The notes below the pieces were generated by a model. The model was not told the origin of the DNA. It did not search any database and saw nothing but the letters and a program-made list of their open reading frames with translations. Made by a program: the position numbers and the translations under genes. From Acanthaster planci (Eukaryota > Echinodermata > Asteroidea > Valvatida > Acanthasteridae), in assembly GCF_001949145.1 (NCBI RefSeq), contig NW_019091362.1, forward strand, positions 8,483,762 to 8,547,761: a DNA stretch of 64,000 bases. The letters run 5' to 3'. Shown one piece after another: positions 39,128-49,577 of this stretch; the stretch's first letter is position 1, and the number at the start of each line of letters is the position of its first letter.

Positions 39128-42100
39128 CTAAAACTGGATCATCTGGCCCTGCGGTTCAAAGAAAAGAGAGCGAAGAAAATTGGTTGAGATTTGAAAATTT
39201 GCAAGGAGGAAACATTGTGGAGTACCAGGTTTGTAACACCATGTAGGGGGATATCTCCGTGCGAGTAGATGAGGTTGAGAAAAGAACAGGGGACCCAACC
39301 CACTCAAGAGACTAACAAGATGACATGTTTACCCCACCAGTCTTTTTTTTTCAGAATCTCACAAACTCAGAGAGATATTTCTGGCAAGGTACTACTGCCA
39401 TTTACTCGCAAAAAAAAATTGGTTAATCTGATTCTGTCATTTTTTTTCGTATTTGTGTTTTAACGTTGGAGTCATGGAAACAGTAGTCTCCTTCTTGTGC
39501 TGACAGATGCTCCAATGTCAAATACTGGAGCTCAAAATGTGCCACGTAAACCTACAAGTTCCAATGAGCAGCATACTTGTCAAAAAAATGTTATCAAAAA
39601 AATAATGTTGCTTTCATTCTGATTACAGTGAGATTTACAGTCAGATTATTGTTCATGCCAAGGAAACCGGACATAAGTGAGTGCCAACCATAGGGAGAGC
39701 TGGGGTGTATTGAAAGAATGTGTCAATTCACATTGGGATGGAAAGGAATTTGTCACTGGAAATTGTTGCCACGGATGAAGGCTCTCCCAATCAAGAGGAA
39801 TCGACATGTGGGCATCTCCTCAGCAAGGCTAAATGTGGCTAGCTGTTAGGGATTAACTCTTCTCCACCTTTCAAACTCCACGAGTCTTTCTTGAGGATCC
39901 CTACATTTAGAGGCCAGTGCAGCCCACTTCTTTCATTTCCCCCAGTCAGCCCTTTTGGGGCGAAATACTGAGCAAGTTTCCTGTGCTACTGGGACTTTTG
40001 GAGTATTTTGGAAAGGCTTGCATCTCTGAATGCGTCTGGAGTGTGACCTTTGCTCATTTACGAAGTGGCCATTTAGATTGTCCTCCTGGAATCTATTCCT
40101 ATCACTGAATGATCTGGAATGAGGTGCCTTACCATTTTGTTATTTTTTAAAACTTTTTTTTCATTTTGGCAAACAAAGATGACATGCCCCCATATCCATA
40201 ATTTGGACTGACCCATTGGCACACAAAGCTGACAATCATTACATTGCCCCTCGGCTTTCAAGCCCCACCACCTCAAGCATTTCGACAATTTCTACAGGTA
40301 TGGCCTATGACGACTGACTTGTTCAACAAGGTCACTGGTTTAACCCAATGTCTCTGAATATCCCAGGATTCTGAGGCTGCTCCTGAGATGCCCGACAGCC
40401 ACAGCTCACCTTTCTCTTCTTGTCTCCTCCCAGCTCAAAGTGCTTGCATCTCTTGATGGGGAGCTGTTTGCGGAACTTGCACTCGGTGCACTCCATCCTT
40501 AGGACGATCTTCTTTGTGGTCTTGGCCTAAACGCAGTGAATGCATACCCAGGGCGACAGTTAATACTCATCCCCTTCATGACCTCGTAAAACCCTGACCC
40601 TCGCTGTGCCAGACAAATTACACAGAATCTTGCTGTATTTGGCATGATATGGCGTTAAAAAAACCATATACAGACGGACTGAGTGGTCAACAAGAACCGT
40701 TTATCAAGATCAACATGAAGACCAGCGCGCCATTATACTCTAAACCACTGGCTATTCATTCTTACATCTTCAGATGTCATTGACGACAACCCTGGCCGCT
40801 ATTAAAGCTTGCATCTATTCAGACAGCAAAGGCCACGATTGTGTCTTAAACACGATTTTCCCTTTAAAAATAATTACCTTTTTATCTCCTACATTGATTT
40901 GTTAAAAGAGAAAAATTATGGACAGTCCTGAGAAATGAAGGGCATTTTTTACTTTTACGGTGTGCTGCCGGCAGTTCACTTTTGACAGCTTAATAAATAG
41001 GAAAACAGGTACTACCCGAAAGCTTCAACACATTTTGATACCTTTTTTTGTGATCACTTTTTTTTTTCAAAATAACTCTAAAGCTGTTTGAATTTTGGAA
41101 TAAAATTGAAGACTGTAAACGAAAAACTCCCTGAACCCTTGCTCCGCTGCACTCGAAAGAGCACTTCAACACTTGTACGTTAGTCCATAGTCTCATGAGA
41201 AAGCAAGGGTTAGACAATCGACATCACTTATTCATACAAAACAGGTAAAAAGATACAACACTGTTTACCTTTTTGTGAAAGACAGGTTTGGTCTGTCCTC
41301 CGTAGCCTGTCTGCTTACGATCGTAACGTCTTTTTCCTTTAAAAATAAAACAGACATGGCAATAAGGGGACAGCCTTCATACCAAGTCAGCACGGCCAGT
41401 TCCCTGTCATGTTCATAGATCTTTGTCTTGTCAACAAGATGTAAGAATTATAATTCCAACCCCTCCACAAACTTAATGACCCCCCCCACCAAACATGCTT
41501 ATACGTTCTTAACACGTTGACTGCGATGCATAATTTCAAAGGGGTATTCCCATTTGCCAAACACTTTACGCATGCGCACATATTTAATAGGTACCTTTCA
41601 GGTGTCTGTTGGAACTTGAGCATTTTACGGATGTCCACCTTCCACACTGAAACAGCATATTTGTGGTCTTTTTTGGTGATGGCAATGTATTCGAGTTATA
41701 TTACAATCGCTTTTCATTTCCTAGGAGTATACTTGTAGTGGCAGAATCCGGTGCACCTGTGACTACGACTCTATTCATAACTGGCAGTCAACGTGCCAAT
41801 ACTTGGAGTTAAATGTCCACCAAGTGGAATTCAGACTAGAGACACAGACATCACAGTGGGAAAGAGACTGTTTACCTTGGACGTGCACAGAGGCTTTGCC
41901 GGCCTTGTACTGCGTCACCTTATGCATCTTGTGATGTTTACACTTCTTGCAGTAGGTACGCCTTGCCTTGGGAACGTTAACCTGAGGAACAAAGAGCCAG
42001 ACAGCATTCTCAGGACAATTAACACTTTATTTGGGATCAAATGTCAGCCCCTTATGTGAAAGTGAATTTTCAGAGCAGACCGTTCCGGTAAGCCTCATCC

Positions 42101-44984
42101 ACTATACATGTGGACTGATCACACGTTTCTTGATAATACCAACTGGAAAGTCCAAGATGTGGATGTCATACGAGTCTGCATGTGCACGTATGTCAAACTC
42201 CTGTGAACGTCGGATGGCATGTTAACTGTTTTTGGTGGGCTATCAAGCAAGCATGACTCCATGGCCAGCTCCAAGCTAGGAAACGTAAGCAGTGGGGGGT
42301 ACGCTCTGCAACTGTACCAAAAACTATATTTTAGTGTTAACCCCCGACCCTGGGACTTGAAATCCGTATGTGAAACCCTGACATAAGGCCTGGGGCAGTG
42401 CTGACAGGTTCAGGGCACAGACTGGTGCCAAAATGGCAGCAACTTTTCAAATTGACTCAGATAAACGTTTCGTATCAAACTGTTAAGTGAAAAGAAACAC
42501 ATTTTCCAATATTTGTTTAGTTTTTCAACATGTGACAGTTTAACTTACAGACTGCCGTTTTAGGGTTGCGCCAAACCAGATAAAATTAAGAGCGACTAAG
42601 GTTGACACAATTAAATTTTGGTTTCAGACAGACAAAATTAATTCATACATTTGCATTCGGTTCGGCGCCTGAAAAGAGCGACGTCTGAAACCCGGTGGCT
42701 CTGGTGTCCTTCCGAGTGCCTTCAAGTGTTGATCTTTTGACAGAATGCAGGCCTGGTCACTCCTGATTGTTTCAGACTTCGAACTTTTGCAGTACTCAAT
42801 TCAAAATTTGCTTTTAATTTGGTTCTGTGTGACTCTAAAATGCCTGTCTAAAACAGGTGTAAGTCTGTCAGCATGATCAGGATGCGTTTGGATTAAGAAA
42901 TCTTGGGGGGGGGTTTCAAAGAATAATCTTCCTGGATTCAAAAGAACATTAACCATCCTATGCTGAAGTCGCTCTTTGGGTCACNNNNNNNNNNNNNNNN
43001 NNNNNNNNNNNNNNNNNNNNNNNNNNNNNNNNNNNNNNNNNNNNNNNNNNNNNNNNNNNNNNNNNNNNNNNNNNNNNNNNNNNNNNNNNNNNNNNTTTTG
43101 TGCTGGCGACCAACTATGTACACACTGAACCTGTGCATGTTTGTGTTCCATAAAGAAAACACATGCAAGTGAGTGACTGCGGACACTCGGGCATATTTGT
43201 GCTGTAAAACCAAAGGAGGGTTAAGGAAGAATTCCCTATTTTTTGGCACAAGGTTATTCATCACAAAGACCAACTGACCAACAAAGCCTTTAAATTGTTT
43301 TAAAATTCAGTACTTCTAATGCTAGTATTACTATAAGTGTTTAGGAAATTGGGGAACTTCATTTTGTGAGGGAAAACGGGGCACATTCTCGTTAGCACCC
43401 TGTTCCTATTATAAGGGAACAAATTCTACTTTTTCGAAACAACTTATCTAAACAAGTTGTTGGTGATGTCCTCTTTCACATCAGAAAGAACAGAGAACAG
43501 GGCTTTTGGTTTTGAGGGAAATTTTGGGGTAAAACGGCAGTGTACATGACCGCCCTGAAGAGCTGTGAAGGACAAATTAGCGAACGTAGTTTGGTTCCTT
43601 GACCTGGATTGAGTTTGTTTTGATGAATCCAAAATGCCCGAGTCGGGTAACCAGACGAAGCACAAAATGGCGTGATTTGACTGAGTGGTTGTCTTTTACA
43701 AAACTCAGGTAAAAAATTTGAAGTTTTTTGCTTAGGCCCTAAATATTGTCAAAATTTACCTAAACTAGGCCTGTCAGGATTGAGTAATAATTCATTAAGG
43801 TCAAAATGTTAGTTAGTTTGAGAAAGTGGACTTTGTTTCCTTATTGTAGGAACAGGGTGCTAATGGTGATGAACCCGGGAAAACAACTTTAACCCTACAT
43901 AATACTACAAATTACTACCTGTAGTAAAATGTAGTAATCAGCACTGTCGCTTGTAAGAGGACATGACCTTATTGTTCTCTGAAGCCATAAAATACGATAA
44001 GACAATGTACCATACTGTGCTGTGGCACTATGAATGCATGGCTTTATTGTTCTCTGTACGAGTAACAATGGAAGTAACCTAACCAGAAGTAGTAATCTGT
44101 AGCGCTAGGTCCTTCAGGCTCAGACTATTACTTAGTATTTTGTAGTACTGAGTACTGTAAGCCAAATATGCTTGGTGGTTTGGGTTAAAAGCGTCAACAG
44201 GGGTATTGTAGCCCCACTAGTGTGGCACGGACTCTCGCTACTGCTCTATCCTTAGCCACACATCCGTACCCGCTATTTGCGTGTGGGCGTAGTGAAAAAT
44301 TTCGGTGCACCCACTTATCATTGTGGGCGCAATTTCTTTTGCACACAGAAATGATCCTTAGCCTCTCCGCTCATCATCTTTAAAATAAGGTCATTGAACA
44401 TTACTTGACCCCTCATTGTTTCGACAACTGTTCCGTGTCAAAAGAAATTGTGCCTACTATGATAAGTGAGTGCGCCAAAAATGTTCAGTACGCTGACACG
44501 AAATTGTGTATACGGATGTGTGGCTAAGGATGGAGCGGGAGTGAGAGTCCGTGCTAAACTAGTAGTAGTAGTGGGGCTAGGTTGAAAGACGGTTTAAATA
44601 GCTGGAAAGACAGGTTTGAAAAGTACAGCAAACTCTGTGGCGTTCGAGACACTCGAAACTATGACTGATGGTACAATATGGAATTCTTTCCGAACATTTA
44701 CACTTTGGAGAAAACATTAACTCTAATCCCTAGGATGTATGTAAAATCAAATCGGAGGCTTGGGAGAAGTGTTAGGGCTACGTATCACCCGTACATGTAC
44801 ATAAAGGTATCAATTTTTGGAAGCTAACTAGCCATCAATTTGATTAAAATCAAGGAAAATAGCACATTTTTTAAATACTTAAATATGTATTCATTACAAT
44901 AGGGTGCATATTAAACCGGCAGCTATTTTGTATTCGTCCAGATGGTAGTGATTATTTTCGAGTAATTTCTTCCACTCTCACCAT
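39128..44984 (-). CDS. RPL36A: 60S ribosomal protein eL42 (L36a/L44), complete five-exon gene
   Basis: eL42 is a component of the large ribosomal subunit near the E site. Exons on the minus strand are 44984-44982 (ATG only), 41981-41876, 41336-41269, 40526-40410 and 39148-39128. All junctions have GT/AG signals and phases agree, giving 104 residues, the usual invertebrate length. Recognisable family segments in order are [61 protein letters not shown] and the C-terminus GQMIQF. Cys pairs CKKC and CTEC are the zinc ligands, with CTEC two residues shorter than the vertebrate form. The first exon is placed by an ATG directly followed by GTGAGA and preceded by a pyrimidine tract typical of ribosomal-protein promoters; this exon is inferred, the other four are certain. 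Intron 1 is 3.0 kb and contains the N gap and two foldback elements. A possible ATTAAA poly(A) signal lies near 38930. Confidence 0.93.
42985..43095. other. Assembly gap (111 N)
   Basis: Run of 111 undetermined bases inside intron 1 of the eL42 gene. Its size may be an estimate. Confidence 0.99.
43371..43886. mobile_element. MITE-like element with about 70-bp inverted arms
   Basis: Left arm 43371-43440 matches the reverse complement of 43817-43886. The best block is TTAGCACCCTGTTCCTA followed by AAGG-AACAAA. Flanks of the arms also align (GGAAAAC, TTTTTCGAAAC). It lies in intron 1 of the eL42 gene and has no transposase frame. Target duplication was not identified. Confidence 0.7.
44211..44577. 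mobile_element. Foldback MITE with about 140-bp terminal inverted repeats and TA flanks
   Basis: The left arm starts GCCCCACTA and the right arm ends TAGTGGGGC, each bounded by TA (44209-44210, 44578-44579). Arms of about 140 bp (44211-44346 and 44436-44577) align almost throughout: GGCACGGACTCTC, ATCCTTAGCCACACATCCGT, CACTTATCAT and CAATTTCTTTTG occur in both. The loop is about 90 bp. TA flanks suggest a Tc1/mariner-type source, but this is an inference. Confidence 0.8.
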
Positions 44985-45000
44985 TTTGACGGGTTTAGAT

Positions 45001-45009
45001 GGGAAAAGG
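45001..45009 (-). promoter_or_regulatory. 5'-TOP-like pyrimidine tract of the eL42 gene
   Basis: CCTTTTCCC on the minus strand, 16 bases upstream of the inferred eL42 start codon. Ribosomal-protein mRNAs usually begin with C followed by 4-15 pyrimidines, which couples translation to growth signalling. The transcription start is inferred here. Confidence 0.55.
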
Positions 45010-46533
45010 ACGTATGAAGGCGCCCTCTTGAGATCACAAAACATTGATTGTGCGCCCTCTACTGCTACCGATTGAAACACTCAACCAAAAGGTAAACCTC
45101 GCGTGTTGGTGTACAGTACCTGCACTGTGCACACAGCTGTGTGCCCCCCCCTGGAAAAAAGGTGTAGCTACCAGACTCGTAATTTCATCTCTCATGGTGA
45201 AATTATTTGATCTATCGACAGGATGTATCGCAACGTGGCACCTTTTCCCGTTGCATGTTTAAGTAAATACAACGGTATCGGTTCACTTAGTTTGGTTATT
45301 TTTTCGTTTAGATTTTTAGTTTAGCTTTTTTCCCCCCTTCTTTGGTTTCAGAGCGGGGAGGGGGGGTGGATCCCCGGACCCCTGCGTCCACGCCTGGATA
45401 AGCCGTTTTGTCTTCTGAAATATGTAGTTTACCAAGTACATAAACCTTTTTGTTAAAGAAATCCACCAAAGAAAGGTAAATAAAATGTTGAGGACATCAC
45501 TCGCTATCATTAGAACGATGCACTGTTTGGGCTGAGAACTTTCCTCAGTGAAACAACTAAGCGCCCTCTACTTCTTAAGAAATTATCATTGCTCAATGTT
45601 TTTTGCACCTAGCCAGAAACAAAGACACTTATAGGATACTCAATTTAAAAACAAGTGAGAAGTATGCATAATGCACTTTGCCTGGTTTATTCATTCATCT
45701 ATATGGCAACATCATGGGTTTTGTCGTTTAGGAATTTTAATTATTTTTCGACCGACCGACCCTCCCTCAGTTGAAAAAAGATACGAGAACCGTAGAATAA
45801 TAAAAGCATGCCCTTACCCACAGTGTCAGACATACAGGCGCCTTTTCTGACTACCGGGTATTTGCACAGAAAGTTCAGACTGTCGTAAAGGGGTGATCAT
45901 GGTATTAAAAAGGAGGCCTGAATCCTGTAAGGGGATGAGTATAAGATGAATACCTCCGAAGGAACTGATATGCTGCACGTGGGCTCATTATAGGCCACTT
46001 GTAATGATATCGAATCCTTCAAAATGCTTCACTTCGTAACCTCTGCTGTTAATAAAAACAACAACTTTTGGTGTTATCAGATGACAGTGACACCCAAATG
46101 TGTTATTTTAACACCACTGGTGTAACTTTATACACTTACAATTGTTAGAATGCACTGGATGATGCTAATAGTAACACCAACAGTTTTGAAATAATACCCA
46201 AAATTTAACACCGGTGGAAAGTGTGGGAATAGTCCCTTGATAACATCGGACTTTTGCAGCGTTCCCTTCTCTCCAGTATTACTTTCTTGCAGCTTAGACA
46301 CGTTCAGGTTTGAATGGGAAGTGTACGGTGCGGTGACAAGTCTTCAATGTGCGTCACGAGCCCACTGTACTTTGTGCGGGGTTCTTAAACTGCCGTGGCA
46401 CGTGACAGGTTTTCGAATGGTGTGCAGTTCGACACGAACGACTAAATGTTTACAGGGCTTCCGTAAAGTTCAGGTAGCGCTATTTCAGGAGGGTGCAATA
46501 AAGTGAACGTGAATACTGTTATGTTGAGGATTG
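45010..46533. other. Intergenic region between the eL42 and GPCR genes
   Basis: No gene was recognised. It contains a GGATCCCCGGACCCCTGCGTCCACGCCTGG-type dispersed-repeat fragment near 45367-45400 (two pieces seen, GGATCCCCGGACCCCTG and CGTCCACGCCTGG) and a GTGTTA-rich repeat at 46058-46213. The eL42 promoter should lie at its left end. Confidence 0.6.
46058..46213. repeat. GTGTTA/TAACAC-rich dispersed repeat
   Basis: GGTGTTA and TTAACACC words recur in both orientations (TGGTGTTATC, TTTTAACACCACTGGTGTAA, TTAACACCGGTGG). This pattern is typical of an interspersed low-complexity element. The family is not identified. Confidence 0.5.
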
Positions 46534-47560
46534 TCATGGACGGATCCTTGTTTCTACAGAGGTGCTAAAAACCTTGGTGGATTCAGCACGGCCAAGCAGA
46601 ACCAAGATCCCGCGTCGGAACTGTCGGTATTTCAGTGCGTAGATCACCGGGTTGATGAACACGTTGGCTGCCACCAGTGCCACGGAGAAAACGTACAGGG
46701 ACCCGTTGAAGTCCAGTGACCACCAAAGTTAAACATGAAGAAGATGATCTTGTTGGGCGTCCAGCACACCACGAAGGAGCAGAAAACGATGAGGAGCGCC
46801 TTGAAGACGTTCTTGCGGGCGCGCACGAGTGACCCGGCCCGGCCGTGCTACGGCGTAAGCCTAGATTGCCAGCCAGTTCAGCTGATGGCCCGACCTGATT
46901 AATGCTTCGCTTCAGTACCAGCGTGATGTGAATGTAAGCATACAGCATCACAGTAACTGGCACTGCGTACTCGGACAGAAAGAGTAACAAGCCAACGATT
47001 TGTGACCCAGCAACTATGAGGGAAACACACGAACCCATGCCGTCGGACCGTAAATATACCAAGTTGTAAATGGAGTCGACCAGGCCTAACATCCAGACAA
47101 GCACAATGATTAGCACCGCCTTCTGCCTGGTAAACAGGGCATGGTGTCTAAAGGGGAACACTATGGCTACATATCGCTCCAACGTCAGAGCGACAAGGCT
47201 GTAGGTAGAAGCAGCGAAGAACGCCCAGATGAAGAACTTGGAGTACCAGACCCGGCAGTACAGCTCACCGGCCAGTCCAGACGGGACCGGTTCCGGCCGT
47301 CCGGCGTTGGCTTCAACGAGCGTGAATACCGATCCCATGAAGTCGATCGCGGCCTGATTGAAGATGAACGCGTTGGTCAGCGTATGCATGGTGTGGACTC
47401 GTCCGATAACAACGCACCCCTGTCCGTTGCCAAGCAACCCGCGCTCGAGCGTGGATGAGACAGTTTGGATAACGCGCAGAGCAGCCGCTACGTCCATCAC
47501 TGCACCGGAATTACATGCCAGGCTGTGACGCAAAGTGAGGGCACAAGAGCTTTTTATCAT
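46534..47560 (-). pseudogene. Class A (rhodopsin-like) GPCR gene with two frameshifts
   Basis: Single-exon seven-helix receptor of the plasma membrane; ligand unknown, peptide-receptor-like. The first frame covers TM1 to the third intracellular loop: GNG of TM1 near residue 46, FNQAAID with the conserved Asp of TM2, Cys of TM3 in YCRVW, ERY in place of DRY, Trp of TM4 and Pro/Tyr of TM5. TM6 (FKALLIVF, CWTP) is read in a second frame from about 46826, and TM7 with NPVIY in a third frame from about 46720, ending at TGA 46536-46534. Each shift equals loss of one base, and adding two bases gives 342 residues, a normal length. Both lie in GC-rich or repetitive short runs (GGCCGGGCCGGG; CCACC). 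So this is either a recent pseudogene or a functional gene with two consensus errors in a draft assembly. TM1 also carries an unusual Glu-Arg pair. The start at 47560 is tentative; an alternative ATG is at 47497. Confidence 0.85.
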
Positions 47561-49577
47561 TGCATGCTGCTGCTCTGCCCATGCGCATCTGTCGTGAATA
47601 ACATCACCGCCACAGATTTGATGCGTTCGATCAGTGTCCTATGAATAAAAAGAACTGACAAACATGAGGTTGTAGACCAGTGACCAAGCTACCTCAGACA
47701 ACAACAAGTGCCCGCACTTTAAAAAAGCAGGAAAAATCTAGTCATCTCATCTTTCATTTTCTTTCAGTGTTTGGTAATTTAATATAAACGTAACATCAAA
47801 AATCATGGTTAACTTAAGATTAGAAAATTAAAATTTATTAGTGAACTGTGGGTATGCTACACCTCTACGAGTTTCATGTGACATGTAGGCATCATACGCG
47901 CGCGCATGGTATATGTAAAATCACGGCTGTGATTGGTCAGAACAAAACAGGGCGGGCTTAATGGATCAGTAATGAAACGATTTTTCCCGTGCACGAAATA
48001 TTGTGAAACTTTTAAGTCTGTTAAACTCCTGCAATCGAATTGCGCCAAGTAGTGTTGAAAGGAATGCCCGCCTAAGTATAAACCGAAATGAATTTTGAAC
48101 GACAAAAAATGGAGAACAATGCAGAGATGTCTTAAACTATCAAACAGAAGGCCCGATGATTGTCCATGACAGCATAGTGTATACACTTTCTTTCACCATG
48201 TCACAATCGCTCATTACAAATGATTCAGAAACTCGATATGGCCTTTGTGAGAGCGAATACTCATCGTTTCCCAACTCAATACACGTACATCGAAAAAATA
48301 AGTCAAGAACATCTTAATTTTTTTTTAACATCAGAAGATTGAGAATTGATCCTTAAGGGTATGAAGAGTATAGTCATCTCCATTTACTGATTACATAATG
48401 ACATCTAAAGGGACAAGAAACAACGAAAGCAAGAGGAAACGGTGGTTAACTTGGGCCGGAAGAGAACCAGACTTTTATTTGCCTCTAGGTGTGTTTTCAA
48501 TTGCTCCATGAAACAGAATCTTAGGACTTTTGATGGGGAATAAACATTAACTTCGATATATATCCGATAAATGAGCAAAGTTTAAAAGTTGACATAAATT
48601 TGTCGATTTTTGGGTGGGGAGAATCGCGTGATTTTCCTCTTCTGCAATGTGCTCGCTACAAAATAATGGCTATCACATTATTTTTTCTGCTGTTGGGCAT
48701 CGAAATTATGTGTAAATCGATTTACCAAAAACTGATGATAATCTGACTCTCAGTGTGTTATATTCCTCTCATTTTTTATTGGCCCGGCATATTTTTTTCT
48801 GTGTCCAATAAACTTCTATCTGTCCCGATCACCAAGGTCTATAGCCACAATGACTCAAACAGCCAGCCTTTGGTATTTCTTATGACGTAGGAAATAGAGC
48901 TTGGGTTTTGTTTGATGGTTCGCATACGTGTTTTATGTAAATGTCCATGAAAGGTGCGTGTCGCTGCTCCGAGTGCCATCGCTCTGAATGATCAGACTAT
49001 CAAAATATTTTCCCTCTCCGTTCCTTGTTAAAGGTTAATTAATTGAATAACGGAGGCTGTCTTTGAAAAAGCCATGATGCGTCTGTTTTCTACGACAGAC
49101 TTGACCTGGGATTCATGCTTTCCAATCAACACAGCCACTGTGAATTTCTATAAAGAACTTTGCTACGGGAGTTGCAAGACACTTGCCTAGAGCGTTTCCT
49201 TAATTGAAAAAAACCACAAGCGAAGAAGAAAAGAATTTTGTATTTAAAGGAACCATAGAAAAAAAAACAACAAAAACAAAACTAGCCAAAGGCAATCGAA
49301 TAGGAAAATTAACAGAAAAACAAACAAAATACAAAGCTGTTTCGCCTCGAAATCGAACTGGGATGACGATTGTCCAAGTCGCACGCAACCTCAATTTTCT
49401 GCCACCAAAGCTTGTATGTTCAGGGTGTCAGCAAGTAGAACATCACCTATGCACAAAAGAGTCAAAGTAAAAGCGCATTCCTCGAAAGAACTTGATTTGG
49501 AAGATGTGAAAATATACGAGAATTAGAATTAGAATTAGCAAGAGAGTTTGACTGAGGCACATACAGTCGTTTGTTAC
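47561..49577. other. Intergenic region between the GPCR and lectin-like genes
   Basis: No gene or clear repeat recognised in about 2 kb. If the lectin-like gene's last donor (after 49578) is used, a short terminal exon may be hidden here; otherwise the frame reads on for 38 residues to a stop at 49464-49462. Confidence 0.55.

Noticed and set aside
38954-39246. Plus-strand frames around 39 kb
   Set aside because: They overlap the terminal eL42 exon in antisense and have no domain.
39149-44981. snoRNA genes hosted in eL42 introns
   Set aside because: A GTGATGA C-box-like word near 43258 (minus) and one inside the 44.2-kb MITE lack a D box at the right distance. H/ACA types cannot be judged by eye.
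46237-47458. Plus-strand frames opposite the GPCR
   Set aside because: Antisense shadows of the receptor; all conserved motifs are on the minus strand.
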